NCBI GenBank assembly: GCA_023392115.1
Contig: JAEVZT010000138.1
Location: 1-7,017 of the forward strand
DNA length: 7,017 bases
DNA from: Chloroflexota bacterium
GTDB taxonomy: Bacteria; Chloroflexota; Anaerolineae; Aggregatilineales; Phototrophicaceae
Direction of reading: 5' to 3'
The position numbers and the translations under genes were made by a program. The notes beneath the pieces were generated by a model. That model made no database searches. It worked only from the letters and a program-made list of their open reading frames with translations, and was not told the origin of the DNA. Positions 1-7,017 of this stretch are shown here, in pieces. The number at the start of each line of letters is the position of its first letter. Within the stretch, counting starts at the first letter, position 1.

Positions 1-2326
1 GCTCCATCATCAGCTTGATGCCGGGCGCAGCATGAGCGTACACGATGTATTCATTAGCGTAATCATAGTTGATGAACGACGCCATCCAACCCGTGCGGAA
101 CGTCAGCAGCGCCAAGCCCGCGAAGACAGCGACGCCGATCATGCGGCGCAAGTGCAGCCAACCGGTCGAGCGCACCACCTGTACGATCAGGAAGCCAACG
201 ACGAGGGCGATGAAGACCATCGCCAGCCACCAGTTGAATTCTGCAAGCTGGTTCTGCTGCAAGCCCGTGAACGGCGACTGCCCGGTCAGGAACGGCACCG
301 CCGCTTGGAACACGGCAACGCCCAGCAGCGGCAGCAGCAGCAGATACAGCCAGCCGCGCTCGCGGAATCTCGCCCACGACACGCGCTCAAATACGCGCCC
401 GAAGTACCACGCCGATAGGAATATCATCGGCATGGTGATGTGCGTCGCCAGCCACGGCATCTTCTCCGCCGCCATCGTGTAGGCGAGGAAGTTGAACACT
501 GCCCACCACGCCACAAACAGCGTGAACGGCATTCGGTTCAGGCGATCGGGATGGCGCAGGCTCAACTGACGCCGTCCCGTGCCGTCGGTCGACGCGCCGA
601 TGGGTGCAGCCGCGCCATTCTTTAGTGCTTCAGCTTCAACAACTGCCGCTTCATCACGGCGACGCAGCCGCTGGCGGAATCCCCAGAAGCCGGTCAAGCC
701 TGCCAGCATGGCGAGGAAACTGCCGATCATCGGCAGGTATTCGTAGATCGGCATGATGATCAGCTGGTAGTAATACTGCGGCTGGTTGCCGCGCTTCACC
801 CCCTGCTGCTCAAGCCAGTAGCCTAGGCTGCCGATCATGCCTGTCGCCAATCCCTGTGGATTGGTGAACATTGTCGTGAAGAAGAAGACGTACAGCGCGT
901 AAAAGACCGCAGCGCTGATTACCCAGCGTTTCCAGTTCCACGCCAAGCCGACTGCTACTGAGATGATCATGAACGGCAGCAGGGCGACGACGGCGCGCTG
1001 GATTCCCACCGGCGAGTAGTCGGTCGGGTTCGCCCCGCCGATCTTGAGAATACCGGCGGTCAGCCACGGCAGGATCAGCGACCCCATCAGGATCAAGATG
1101 TCCAATTCGCGGAAACGGTGCAGCGTGCGCCACCAGTTGGCGCGCCGCGCATAAACCAGCACCGCCAGCACGACGACCGCCAGCGCCCACATCGCGATCG
1201 CCGGCGCGTTCGAGTACGCGCCAACGGTGACCGCCTCAGCTTCCTCGGTTTCGGCTGCTGTCGCTTCCGCGCGCGTCGGCTCCTGCGTAATTTCCTCCGC
1301 GACCAGCACACCCAGACAGGCGGCAGTCGTCAGCAGCACGAGGATCAGGACGTCCGCCGGACGGAAGCGCCGCGTCCGCCGCGACGCCCACAGCGCCGTC
1401 AGCAGCGCGACGCCGAGCCCGAAGGCGATCACCAGCAGCGTCCACGAGAAGAAGGTCGTGAACTGAACGCTGAGCTGCCCGCCGCTGAACAGCAACCGGA
1501 ACTGCTCGCCAACATGACCGAGACGCGCGTTCAGGCTGGAGAACTCGTAAAGCGAAATATTCAGCACGGCGATCATGATCAGCGCGAGCACCCCGCCGAG
1601 CAGCGTGCTGAGCGACAGGAAATAGAACAGGCTGCGCCCCGGCGTTTTGAACACCTGCTGGATCAAGCGCACGCCCCAGTAGAGCGTCATGAAGCTGCCG
1701 AAAATGGCGATGTAGATGAACCCCGACTCTTTTGAGCCGAGACTGAGCAGCATCGCGCCCGCGAACAGGTACAGCCAGCGGGCTTTCCGCCGCACGCGCA
1801 GTGAGCCGTCGATGTACATGAACGTACACCAGACCATGATCAACGTGAAAAAGATCGACGGCGTGTCTTCGCGGATGTAGCGGTGATGGAAGAGCAGCAT
1901 CGGCGAGACCAAGATCATGATCGATGCCAGCAGCGATCCCCACCTGCCGAGCCAGCGCCGGAACAGGATCGGGAATAAGACGGTCAGTACGCCGAGGATC
2001 GCCGGGTACAGACGGGCGACGTAGTCGTTGTCGCCGAACAGGAAGTAGAAGAATGCCGTTACGTGGAACAGCACGGGACCGTGCATCAACGGCGTGTGCT
2101 GGAAGTCACCTTCGGTGTACAGCCGCCACGAGTAATACGTGTGCAGGCTTTCGTCGTGACTCATCACCCGGTCGCCCAACCCGGCGAAGCGCGTGACGAG
2201 CGCGATCAGTAGAATCGCCACATAGGCGATTACTTCCCAGTTCAACGTATACGTGCGCGCCAGCACGCGGTTGAGCACGTCTCCGCGCGGCGCGGTCTGT
2301 TCCCATTGCTTTTGAGTCGTTGCCAT
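1..2326 (-). CDS. Agl23-family (TIGR03663) polytopic membrane protein, GT-C-like; 3' end outside window
   Basis: An uninterrupted frame of 775 codons runs from an ATG at 2326-2324 off the left edge, so the C-terminus is missing. The N-terminal half resembles dolichyl-phosphate-mannose mannosyltransferase-type GT-C enzymes. After a first membrane helix (about 31-50) comes an outer loop with the acidic pair D58-E59 (SHDES), then H82-G83-P84 (MHGP), R105 (YVARLYP) and the R149/R152-E153-D154 cluster (RYIREDTPS). DE, HGP and two arginines are the residues I recall as invariant in TIGR03663. Further family-like stretches are the YYY around 518-520 (QPQYYYQL), EKMPWLATHI at 621-630 and NYDYANEYIVYAH near the cut end. 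There are many further membrane helices. Two soluble inserts, an acidic Ala/Glu-rich one at about 343-370 and a charged one at about 556-597, split the helices. The start follows a GAGG Shine-Dalgarno that overlaps the anti-sigma stop codon. The expected role (inference) is transfer or handling of lipid-linked sugars at the outer membrane face; the substrate is unknown. Confidence 0.9.
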   Translation of the reverse strand, partial: MATTQKQWEQTAPRGDVLNRVLARTYTLNWEVIAYVAILLIALVTRFAGLGDRVMSHDESLHTYYSWRLYTEGDFQHTPLMHGPVLFHVTAFFYFLFGDNDYVARLYPAILGVLTVLFPILFRRWLGRWGSLLASIMILVSPMLLFHHRYIREDTPSIFFTLIMVWCTFMYIDGSLRVRRKARWLYLFAGAMLLSLGSKESGFIYIAIFGSFMTLYWGVRLIQQVFKTPGRSLFYFLSLSTLLGGVLALIMIAVLNISLYEFSSLNARLGHVGEQFRLLFSGGQLSVQFTTFFSWTLLVIAFGLGVALLTALWASRRTRRFRPADVLILVLLTTAACLGVLVAEEITQEPTRAEATAAETEEAEAVTVGAYSNAPAIAMWALAVVVLAVLVYARRANWWRTLHRFRELDILILMGSLILPWLTAGILKIGGANPTDYSPVGIQRAVVALLPFMIISVAVGLAWNWKRWVISAAVFYALYVFFFTTMFTNPQGLATGMIGSLGYWLEQQGVKRGNQPQYYYQLIIMPIYEYLPMIGSFLAMLAGLTGFWGFRQRLRRRDEAAVVEAEALKNGAAAPIGASTDGTGRRQLSLRHPDRLNRMPFTLFVAWWAVFNFLAYTMAAEKMPWLATHITMPMIFLSAWYFGRVFERVSWARFRERGWLYLLLLPLLGVAVFQAAVPFLTGQSPFTGLQQNQLAEFNWWLAMVFIALVVGFLIVQVVRSTGWLHLRRMIGVAVFAGLALLTFRTGWMASFINYDYANEYIVYAHAAPGIKLMME

Positions 2327-2332
2327 GAAAAA

Positions 2333-2336
2333 CCTC
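2333..2336 (-). promoter_or_regulatory. Shine-Dalgarno of the Agl23-family gene, overlapping the anti-sigma stop
   Basis: On the minus strand the joint reads TAGAGGTTTTTCATG. The GAGG lies six bases before the ATG at 2326, and its first G is the last base of the anti-sigma TAG stop codon. Ribosomes ending the anti-sigma gene therefore stop directly on the next initiation site, so translational coupling is likely. This fixes the start of the downstream gene. Confidence 0.7.
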
Positions 2337-2827
2337 TACGGCGTATCGGTTGCGCCCAGTTCCGGGGCGTTATTCGACTGAAGCTGCGGCGTCAGGCTGC
2401 TAAACGTGATCGTATACGGCGCGAAGGCAACGCCAACCGGCGTGCCCCTTGGCGTCGAGACAGCCGGGGTCGGTGGTGTCGGCAGCGCCAATCGCTGACC
2501 CCGTACCGTCCACGGCAGCAGCAGCGCGATGACAAAAATCAGCGCGACAATGCCATAACGCGCCCTATCAAGCGCGGCAGGCTCGCGCCGGGGGTGCGCC
2601 ATATCCGCTTGCACCGCCGACCAGATTCGGTCAAGCCCTGAAACAGAGCTGCCGACGGAAGGTAGGCTGTGCGTCAGCTCGCGCGAGAAATCGCGCTGCT
2701 GAACGCTGAGCGCATAACAGGCGTCACAGTCTTGAAGATGCTCGGCGACTTCGGCACGCAGGCTCGGCGGCAGGTCGCGCTGAAGGTAGCCGGGTATATA
2801 TTGGCGGCAGGTTCGGCAGGTGATCAT
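2336..2827 (-). CDS. Membrane-anchored zinc-finger (zf-HC2/ZAS-type) anti-sigma factor
   Basis: A 163-residue protein with the usual three-part layout of a ZAS anti-sigma factor. The cytoplasmic N-terminal domain has C4, then H30-x3-C34-x2-C37 (HLQDCDACY), the zinc-binding pattern of the family; C7 is an extra cysteine. A linker (about 41-90) leads to one membrane helix at about 91-108 (YGIVALIFVIALLLPW). The C-terminal tail (about 109-163) should lie outside the membrane, is rich in Pro and Thr (PTPPTPAVSTP), and has no domain I recognise. It should bind and hold back the sigma factor encoded just upstream. The ATG overlaps the sigma stop in an ATGA tetranucleotide at 2824-2827, with only a weak ribosome site of its own, so translation is probably by reinitiation, giving matched amounts of the two partners. 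The signal and the release mechanism (proteolysis or conformational change) cannot be read from the sequence. Confidence 0.88.
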   Translation of the reverse strand: MITCRTCRQYIPGYLQRDLPPSLRAEVAEHLQDCDACYALSVQQRDFSRELTHSLPSVGSSVSGLDRIWSAVQADMAHPRREPAALDRARYGIVALIFVIALLLPWTVRGQRLALPTPPTPAVSTPRGTPVGVAFAPYTITFSSLTPQLQSNNAPELGATDTP

Positions 2828-3420
2828 ACGCTAAAACTCAACAGCTCTTCCAACAATCCATGTCCAACAGGCTGAAGCATCGTCCGCAGCGCGTCGTGTG
2901 CCAGCCGGACGCGGCTCTCCGCCGTCTTCGGCGGGCAGTCCATCACCTCGGCGATCTCGCGGTATGTCAGCCCGTGTCCGTAGCGCAGGACGATCGCTTC
3001 GCGCAGGCGCGGCGATAGTGACAGCAGCGCCTTTTCGAGCGTTTCGCGCGCCGTCTGCCTTGCGAGTTCGGCTTCCGGCGTTTCCGACTTCGGCGCGGGC
3101 AGTCCGGTCTGGAGCAGCGCCGACACGTCGATTAACGGCGGGCGGCTGCGGCGGTACATATTGCGGCAGCGGGAAATGGCGATCGTGTACAGCCACGTCT
3201 TGAACGACGACAGACTCGAATCGTACCGGTGCAGATTTCGAAACGCGTAGACGAACGCTTCCTGCGTCACATCTTCGGCGTCTTCGCGGTTGAAGAGCAG
3301 GCTGTAGCACAGGCGATAAATGCCGGCAGCATAACACTCGTAGAGCGCGGCAAAGCCCGCCTGTTCGCCTTGCAGACAGCGTTTGATGAGCGCCTCTATT
3401 TCCGCGGTTTGTGTCGTCAT
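2824..3420 (-). CDS. ECF-type sigma-70 family RNA polymerase sigma factor
   Basis: With the start at 3420 the protein has 198 residues, normal for a Group 4 (ECF) sigma factor. Region 2 spans about residues 14-93 and contains DAEDVTQEAF (47-56), the core-binding and -10 recognition helix, followed by FKTWLYTIAISRCRNMYRR. Region 4 spans about 128-182 with LSPRLREAIVLRYGHGLTYREIAEVM, then the helix-turn-helix recognition segment PPKTAESRVRLAHDAL. Region 3 is absent and the linker is Pro/Ala-rich, as expected of the class. A 13-codon longer frame begins at 3459, but that ATG lacks a ribosome site, whereas AGGTGA stands seven bases before 3420, so the shorter form is chosen. Its gene overlaps the anti-sigma gene by four bases. 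It directs RNA polymerase to promoters not identifiable here; its own operon is a plausible target (inference). Confidence 0.95.
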   Translation of the reverse strand: MTTQTAEIEALIKRCLQGEQAGFAALYECYAAGIYRLCYSLLFNREDAEDVTQEAFVYAFRNLHRYDSSLSSFKTWLYTIAISRCRNMYRRSRPPLIDVSALLQTGLPAPKSETPEAELARQTARETLEKALLSLSPRLREAIVLRYGHGLTYREIAEVMDCPPKTAESRVRLAHDALRTMLQPVGHGLLEELLSFSV

Positions 3421-3427
3421 CGCTTGG

Positions 3428-3433
3428 TCACCT
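3428..3433 (-). promoter_or_regulatory. Strong Shine-Dalgarno that decides the sigma factor start
   Basis: The minus strand reads AGGTGA with seven bases (CCAAGCG) before the ATG at 3420. This is the best ribosome site in the window and supports residue 14 of the longest frame as the true start. The preceding 57-nt gap (3421-3477) holds it and a TACAAT at 3451-3456 that resembles a -10 box but has no convincing -35 partner at 15-18 bp. Confidence 0.75.
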
Positions 3434-3477
3434 GCCCGTCCGGAGCACCCATTGTACACATCGGGAACATCAAATCC

Positions 3478-5382
3478 TCACCCAACGCCGGGCGTTTCCA
3501 GCGGCACACCCTGATAAATATCCTGACGCAGCCACAGCACATAAGCGACCGCAGATGTCCACGGCGAGCGCGTTTGAAGCTGCGTCCACCAACCGGGAAT
3601 GTCGGTCGCGTACATCGACGCCGGTGTCCACGCGCGCTCGACGGTGAAGTCCTGCCCAACGTAGCTCATTTGCAGCGGCGGCAGTTCGTCCGAGAACGGA
3701 AGCAGCACGACGCTGTCGGTCGCCGCCTGTCCAGCATCGCTGACGTACTCAACAGCCGTGAAGTCGCGCAGCAGCCACGCGATCACGCCGTCCTGCTCGG
3801 CGACCACCGTCACCGGCAGTACGGGAAAACCGCCGCTTTCGCGCTCGGCAACAGTCAACAGAGTCTTCCTCAGCAGCGCCGTATCGGCATGTGTAGTGTT
3901 CAAGTGCCAGAGTTCAACAGGATTCGCCGCGCCAAAGACCGACGCCGTCCACCCCCTACCGAGCGACGTGATCAAGCCGAAGATCAGCAATCCTAAGCCC
4001 GCTCCGCGCAGCGCCGTCCGGTTATCCCACAGGCTGGCGAACAGGAAGAAGCCGATTACGGCGAACAATAGCGACACGATCACCAGCACAACGCTGTTCG
4101 GTTGGGGCGTGAACGTCGCCAGCGCGCCGTCGGCGGTGAGTTGAAGCGAGCGCGCGAACGACTGGAAGGAGAGCGTAAACACCGCGATCACGGCGAGCGT
4201 CGCCAGCGCTGCCACCCAGCGCGCCGAGTACGGCGCGGCGAATAGCTTTTGCCGCCCTTCTGGAGCGATCATGTGAACGACTGACGCCGAAGCAAGTCCA
4301 ATCAGCGGGACGATCAGCCACAACGCGTGATCGGCGCGCGCCCCGACGAACAGCAGCGATGCTAACGCAGCGAGCAGCAGCCACGCGGCGAAGAAGCGGT
4401 CGACGAACGTGAATCCATCGCGCCGATACAGTACGACGAAACCGGTGATCGCCAGCAGCCATGTGACCGGCTCATAGAACAGCGACACCACCAGCGGATA
4501 GGGATAAACGCTGTTCGGCGTTGGTTGGACGAAACCGCGCACCGCCCCGGCGATCACTTCGCCGACCACGCTCAAGCCTGCCGGATAGAGCAGCATGCCC
4601 GTGGCGGTGATGCCGACGATCAGTGCCGCCACAAACAGCGGCATCCCCCATGCCTGAGCGAATGTCCGTTCCGGCGTTTGAGCTTGCGCCGACTCATCCG
4701 ATTCAAAGGCGAACAATTCCGCCCGGCGTGTCAGGAACCGCGCAGCGGCGAGCGCGCCGGTCAGGATCAGCGCGAGGATAGTGCCGCCCGGTTCGCTCAG
4801 GAAGATCAACGCGCCGGCGGCACACGCGGCAGCGATTCTGCTCCATCCGGAGTCCGCTCCCACCGAACGCGCTTGACGGTCATGCCACAGCCCCCACAGC
4901 GCCAGAGCGGCAAAGACCATCGACCAGATGGTCGGGCTGCTGAAGCGCGAGGCGATCAGCACGACGGGCGAGAACGCCAGCATCAGGCTGATGATCAGGG
5001 CGCGCGTCGCGCCGAGCGCCGGACGAAACAGGATGGGCATCAGCACCAGCGCCGCCCCCGCGAGCGCCGTTAACAGACGCGCCGCCAGTTCGTTCCCGCC
5101 GATCAGGCTGAACGACAGGCTTTGCAGCGCGAATAGGATCGGGCTTGACGGCACGATCGCTTCGCCGACCGCGTCGGGGAAGACAACGCGCCACGCCGCC
5201 AGCGCCTGCCGCGCCTCGTCCGCCTGCATCGGCACGACGTCAAGCTCGACCAGCCGGAACGCGAGCGCCAGCGCGAACAGCACCAGATATGCGATCACTT
5301 CCAACCGGACGGCGAGAACGGAGCGCGTGGGCTGGCGGGCGATCACCTGATTCTCAACGGGTAACACGTTCTCCATATGCAT
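3478..5382 (-). CDS. Divergent Agl23-like (GT-C fold) membrane protein, paralogue of the gene at 1-2326
   Basis: A 634-residue protein with roughly a dozen predicted membrane helices followed by a soluble C-terminal domain (about 485-634). The N-terminus aligns by eye with the downstream Agl23-family protein: EVIAYL (28-33) against EVIAYV, the acidic pair D54-E55, NELAARLL (97-104) against NDYVARLY, and PILFR (116-120) in both. The C-terminal part also matches the family pattern I recall, with W536-LLRDF and a following V-x-Y. Differences are clear. The HGP tripeptide is replaced by SSP (79-81), and the RYIRED cluster by RFSSPT (146-151). The central membrane region is shorter, and the whole protein is well below the length of its paralogue. 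The ATG at 5382 lies five bases past the DUF2298 stop; an ATG two codons on (5376) is an equal choice, since the ribosome site (GATAGAG) is weak and better spaced for it. The role is unknown: an accessory subunit or a transferase with changed specificity are both possible. Confidence 0.8.
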   Translation of the reverse strand: MHMENVLPVENQVIARQPTRSVLAVRLEVIAYLVLFALALAFRLVELDVVPMQADEARQALAAWRVVFPDAVGEAIVPSSPILFALQSLSFSLIGGNELAARLLTALAGAALVLMPILFRPALGATRALIISLMLAFSPVVLIASRFSSPTIWSMVFAALALWGLWHDRQARSVGADSGWSRIAAACAAGALIFLSEPGGTILALILTGALAAARFLTRRAELFAFESDESAQAQTPERTFAQAWGMPLFVAALIVGITATGMLLYPAGLSVVGEVIAGAVRGFVQPTPNSVYPYPLVVSLFYEPVTWLLAITGFVVLYRRDGFTFVDRFFAAWLLLAALASLLFVGARADHALWLIVPLIGLASASVVHMIAPEGRQKLFAAPYSARWVAALATLAVIAVFTLSFQSFARSLQLTADGALATFTPQPNSVVLVIVSLLFAVIGFFLFASLWDNRTALRGAGLGLLIFGLITSLGRGWTASVFGAANPVELWHLNTTHADTALLRKTLLTVAERESGGFPVLPVTVVAEQDGVIAWLLRDFTAVEYVSDAGQAATDSVVLLPFSDELPPLQMSYVGQDFTVERAWTPASMYATDIPGWWTQLQTRSPWTSAVAYVLWLRQDIYQGVPLETPGVG

Positions 5383-5387
5383 GCACT

Positions 5388-7017
5388 CTATCTATTGAAC
5401 CCAATCTCTGTCCCGGTGGGCACGGGCGCGCGAAAAATGCGACTGTTCCCCGACTCGCACACCACGACAAGATTGTCGAGGAACTTAATTTCGCTCTCTG
5501 CCCCGAAGACCGAGCGCTCCGTCGAGCCAAACACGATATAGTCGATGCCGTACCGGGCGACAACCTGCTCGACATCGCGCCACGTCGGGCTGGTGTACAG
5601 CCGCTCGATGTCGGCATAGCGCGACCCGGCGATCTCGCCGTAAGTCGCGCCGCGCCACTGTCCCTGATGCCCGGGCCAGTTGAGCAGCACCGGAATGCCG
5701 GTCAGCGTGCCGACCATGCCGTATTCGCCGTTGTACGAATTGCCGACCGCCTGCGCGACCACGACATCATTGCCATCGACAAGCCTGTCGAGGCACATGA
5801 TCGTCTCGTAGTTCGCCGGCGATGTAAATGACTGCCCGCCGTCGAGCGTGACCGGCGGATCGGCGAACAGCCTGCCCGTTTCGACGACCGCGCGGTGATG
5901 GATACCCATCGCCGGGAACAGCAGCCCGAGAGCCAGCACCAGCGCGACCACGCTGCCCAACGTCGCGCGGACAGTTCTGCTCGGCAGCGGCAGGCGGGCA
6001 TCGGCAAGCATCGTGTAGGCAGCATAAGCGGCGGCGATGCTCCACACGAGCCACGCCTGATAGTAGAACTTGAAGACCGTATTCATGCGCGTGCCGAAAT
6101 TGTCGCGCAGATAGACGAATTCCGGCGCGAGCGTCAGCAGGATCCCGATGCCGACCAGCAGCAGCGCGAAGCCTGTCGCCGCCGGATATGCCGGTTCTTC
6201 AAGCGCCGCCGCTTCTTCGAACTTGGGCTTGCGCGCCCGCCCGAATAACCGCGCCAGCACAAGGATCAGCCCGATGGTCAGGACGAGCGCCGTGATTCCG
6301 TGCGTAGCGCGCTTCGCCAGCAGTGCCGGGATGACGTTTTCCCAGCCGCCGTTTGCCTCGACAAAGCCGAGCACCGTCGCCTGAAGGTCGGGGATCAACC
6401 ACGCGAGCAAACCGAGCAGCAGCATGACGCCGATCAGCGCCAGCACGATCAGCAGCCCGGTCTGTATGCCGAATCGCCAGTTGGCACGGTCGCCCGCCCG
6501 CCAGACCTCGACGATCAGGAACGGCGCGAGGATCAGCAGCAGCGGCGCGAACATGACGAAGAACTGCGAAAACAGCGTCGGGTACTGCAAATTCGGCACG
6601 ATCCCGCCCGCCTGTGAGCGGAAGGCGACCAAGAACGGCAGGTAGGCGACGACGGCGACGGCAACCAGCATGACGGCGAAGACGAACAGGTCGATCCAGT
6701 CGGATGCCAGCAGCCGCCCGCGCTGCATCAACCGCCGCAGCGCGTCCGCGCCGAGCAGCGCGGCTCCATAAATCGGACCATCCCACGTATTGAGGAAGAT
6801 CAGCCCACCGATGATCAAGCCGTAGAAGATCGTTTCTCCGACCGGTGGGCGCCTCACCGACTGTGTTAGCAGCAGGTTGAGCGCCGCGCCGAGCGCCAGC
6901 ACCGCGAACGGCAGCGCCAGCACATGCGGGTGATTGTCAGCCAGCAGGAAGCTGAACTGCGGGAACTCGTCGATCACTTCGAGCCGCGAGCCGTCAAGGT
7001 TGCGGTCGTTGAGGACG
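5388..7017 (-). CDS. DUF2298 / Chlor_Arch_YYY (TIGR03662) polytopic membrane protein; 5' end outside window
   Basis: The frame is open to the right edge, with 542 residues present. The GTG at 6977 is internal, because the family sequence continues upstream of it (VLNDRNLDGSRLE). Family landmarks are IDEFPQFSFLLADNHPHVLA (15-34), NTWDGPIYGA (76-85), and RDNFGTRMNTVFKFYYQAWL (304-323), where the tyrosine motif lies. A soluble C-terminal domain follows with GNSYNGEYG (425-433), LNWPGHQGQWRG (445-456) and YIVFGSTERSVFG (493-505). About nine or ten membrane helices occupy the first two thirds. Proteins of this family are sporadic in Chloroflexota and some Archaea and usually occur with TIGR03663 proteins, as they do here. 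The biochemical role is not established; the GT-C-like topology with a soluble end domain suggests lipid-linked sugar transfer (inference). Several hundred N-terminal residues probably lie outside the window. The TAG stop is five bases before the next gene, consistent with one transcript. Confidence 0.92.
   Translation of the reverse strand, partial: VLNDRNLDGSRLEVIDEFPQFSFLLADNHPHVLALPFAVLALGAALNLLLTQSVRRPPVGETIFYGLIIGGLIFLNTWDGPIYGAALLGADALRRLMQRGRLLASDWIDLFVFAVMLVAVAVVAYLPFLVAFRSQAGGIVPNLQYPTLFSQFFVMFAPLLLILAPFLIVEVWRAGDRANWRFGIQTGLLIVLALIGVMLLLGLLAWLIPDLQATVLGFVEANGGWENVIPALLAKRATHGITALVLTIGLILVLARLFGRARKPKFEEAAALEEPAYPAATGFALLLVGIGILLTLAPEFVYLRDNFGTRMNTVFKFYYQAWLVWSIAAAYAAYTMLADARLPLPSRTVRATLGSVVALVLALGLLFPAMGIHHRAVVETGRLFADPPVTLDGGQSFTSPANYETIMCLDRLVDGNDVVVAQAVGNSYNGEYGMVGTLTGIPVLLNWPGHQGQWRGATYGEIAGSRYADIERLYTSPTWRDVEQVVARYGIDYIVFGSTERSVFGAESEIKFLDNLVVVCESGNSRIFRAPVPTGTEIGFNR

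Noticed and set aside
319..349. CAG/CTG-rich tract resembling a short tandem repeat
   Set aside because: It encodes leucine-rich membrane helix sequence (LLLLPLLG) in the Agl23-family gene and is explained by codon choice.
1236..1943. Minus-strand open frames of 235 and 126 codons (810-1190) inside the left-hand gene region
   Set aside because: They are out of frame with the 775-codon Agl23-family frame, which carries clear family motifs across the same bases. Their composition is Arg/Ala/His-rich and not protein-like.
3451..3456. TACAAT on the minus strand as an internal promoter -10 box for the sigma gene
   Set aside because: No convincing -35 hexamer is found at 15-18 bp upstream; the nearest candidate, TTGATG, is only 11 bp away. 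Kept only as a remark.
3421..3459. Longer sigma factor start at 3459
   Set aside because: The added 13 residues (MYNGCSGRAGDQA) do not resemble sigma factors, no ribosome site precedes that ATG, and AGGTGA is well placed for the ATG at 3420.
3463..3485. GGGAAC on the plus strand, resembling an ECF-type -35 element
   Set aside because: It points against the direction of every gene in the window and has no good -10 partner about 16-17 bp on (ACGCC only), so it is probably chance.
3229..3996. A 255-codon open frame on the plus strand, and similar long plus-strand frames at 1118-1735, 4525-5073 and 5145-5831
   Set aside because: All lie antisense to strongly supported membrane protein or sigma genes. 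Their translations are Arg/Gln/Pro-rich with no family resemblance, as expected from the reverse strand of G+C-rich coding DNA.

Overview
The window is a gene-dense stretch, roughly 60% G+C by eye, with every supported gene on the minus strand. Read in the direction of transcription (right to left), it holds five genes. They are the 3' part of a DUF2298 / 'Chlor_Arch_YYY' membrane protein, a 634-residue GT-C-type membrane protein related to the Agl23 (TIGR03663) family, an ECF-type sigma-70 factor, a single-pass zinc-finger anti-sigma factor, and the 5' part of a canonical Agl23-family (TIGR03663) membrane protein. That last gene runs off the left edge and has an open frame of 775 codons, the longest in the window.

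The pairing of a Chlor_Arch_YYY protein with a TIGR03663 protein is known mainly from Chloroflexota and Archaea. With bacterial-type sigma and anti-sigma genes beside it, the likeliest source is a member of the phylum Chloroflexota. I cannot name the class or genus from this sequence.

Layout: 7017-5388 DUF2298 (5' end outside the window); 5-nt gap; 5382-3478 divergent Agl23-like paralogue; 57-nt gap; 3420-2824 sigma factor; 4-nt ATGA overlap; 2827-2336 anti-sigma factor; 9-nt gap; 2326-1 Agl23-family protein (3' end outside). There is no intergenic space above 60 nt, no recognisable terminator, RNA gene, mobile element or CRISPR array. The arrangement looks like a single operon with translational coupling at several joints.

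Working picture (inference): the three polytopic proteins form an envelope glycosylation or lipid-linked sugar handling module of the archaeal/Chloroflexota type. The sigma/anti-sigma pair sits inside it, so an extracytoplasmic signal may control this module. The two Agl23-like proteins are paralogues. The downstream one keeps the family's signature residues (DE, HGP, arginine/acidic cluster). The middle one keeps the DE pair but has lost the HGP and RxxRED-type motifs and is much shorter, which suggests a changed or accessory role. The biology of these families is poorly known, so function is stated at family level only.
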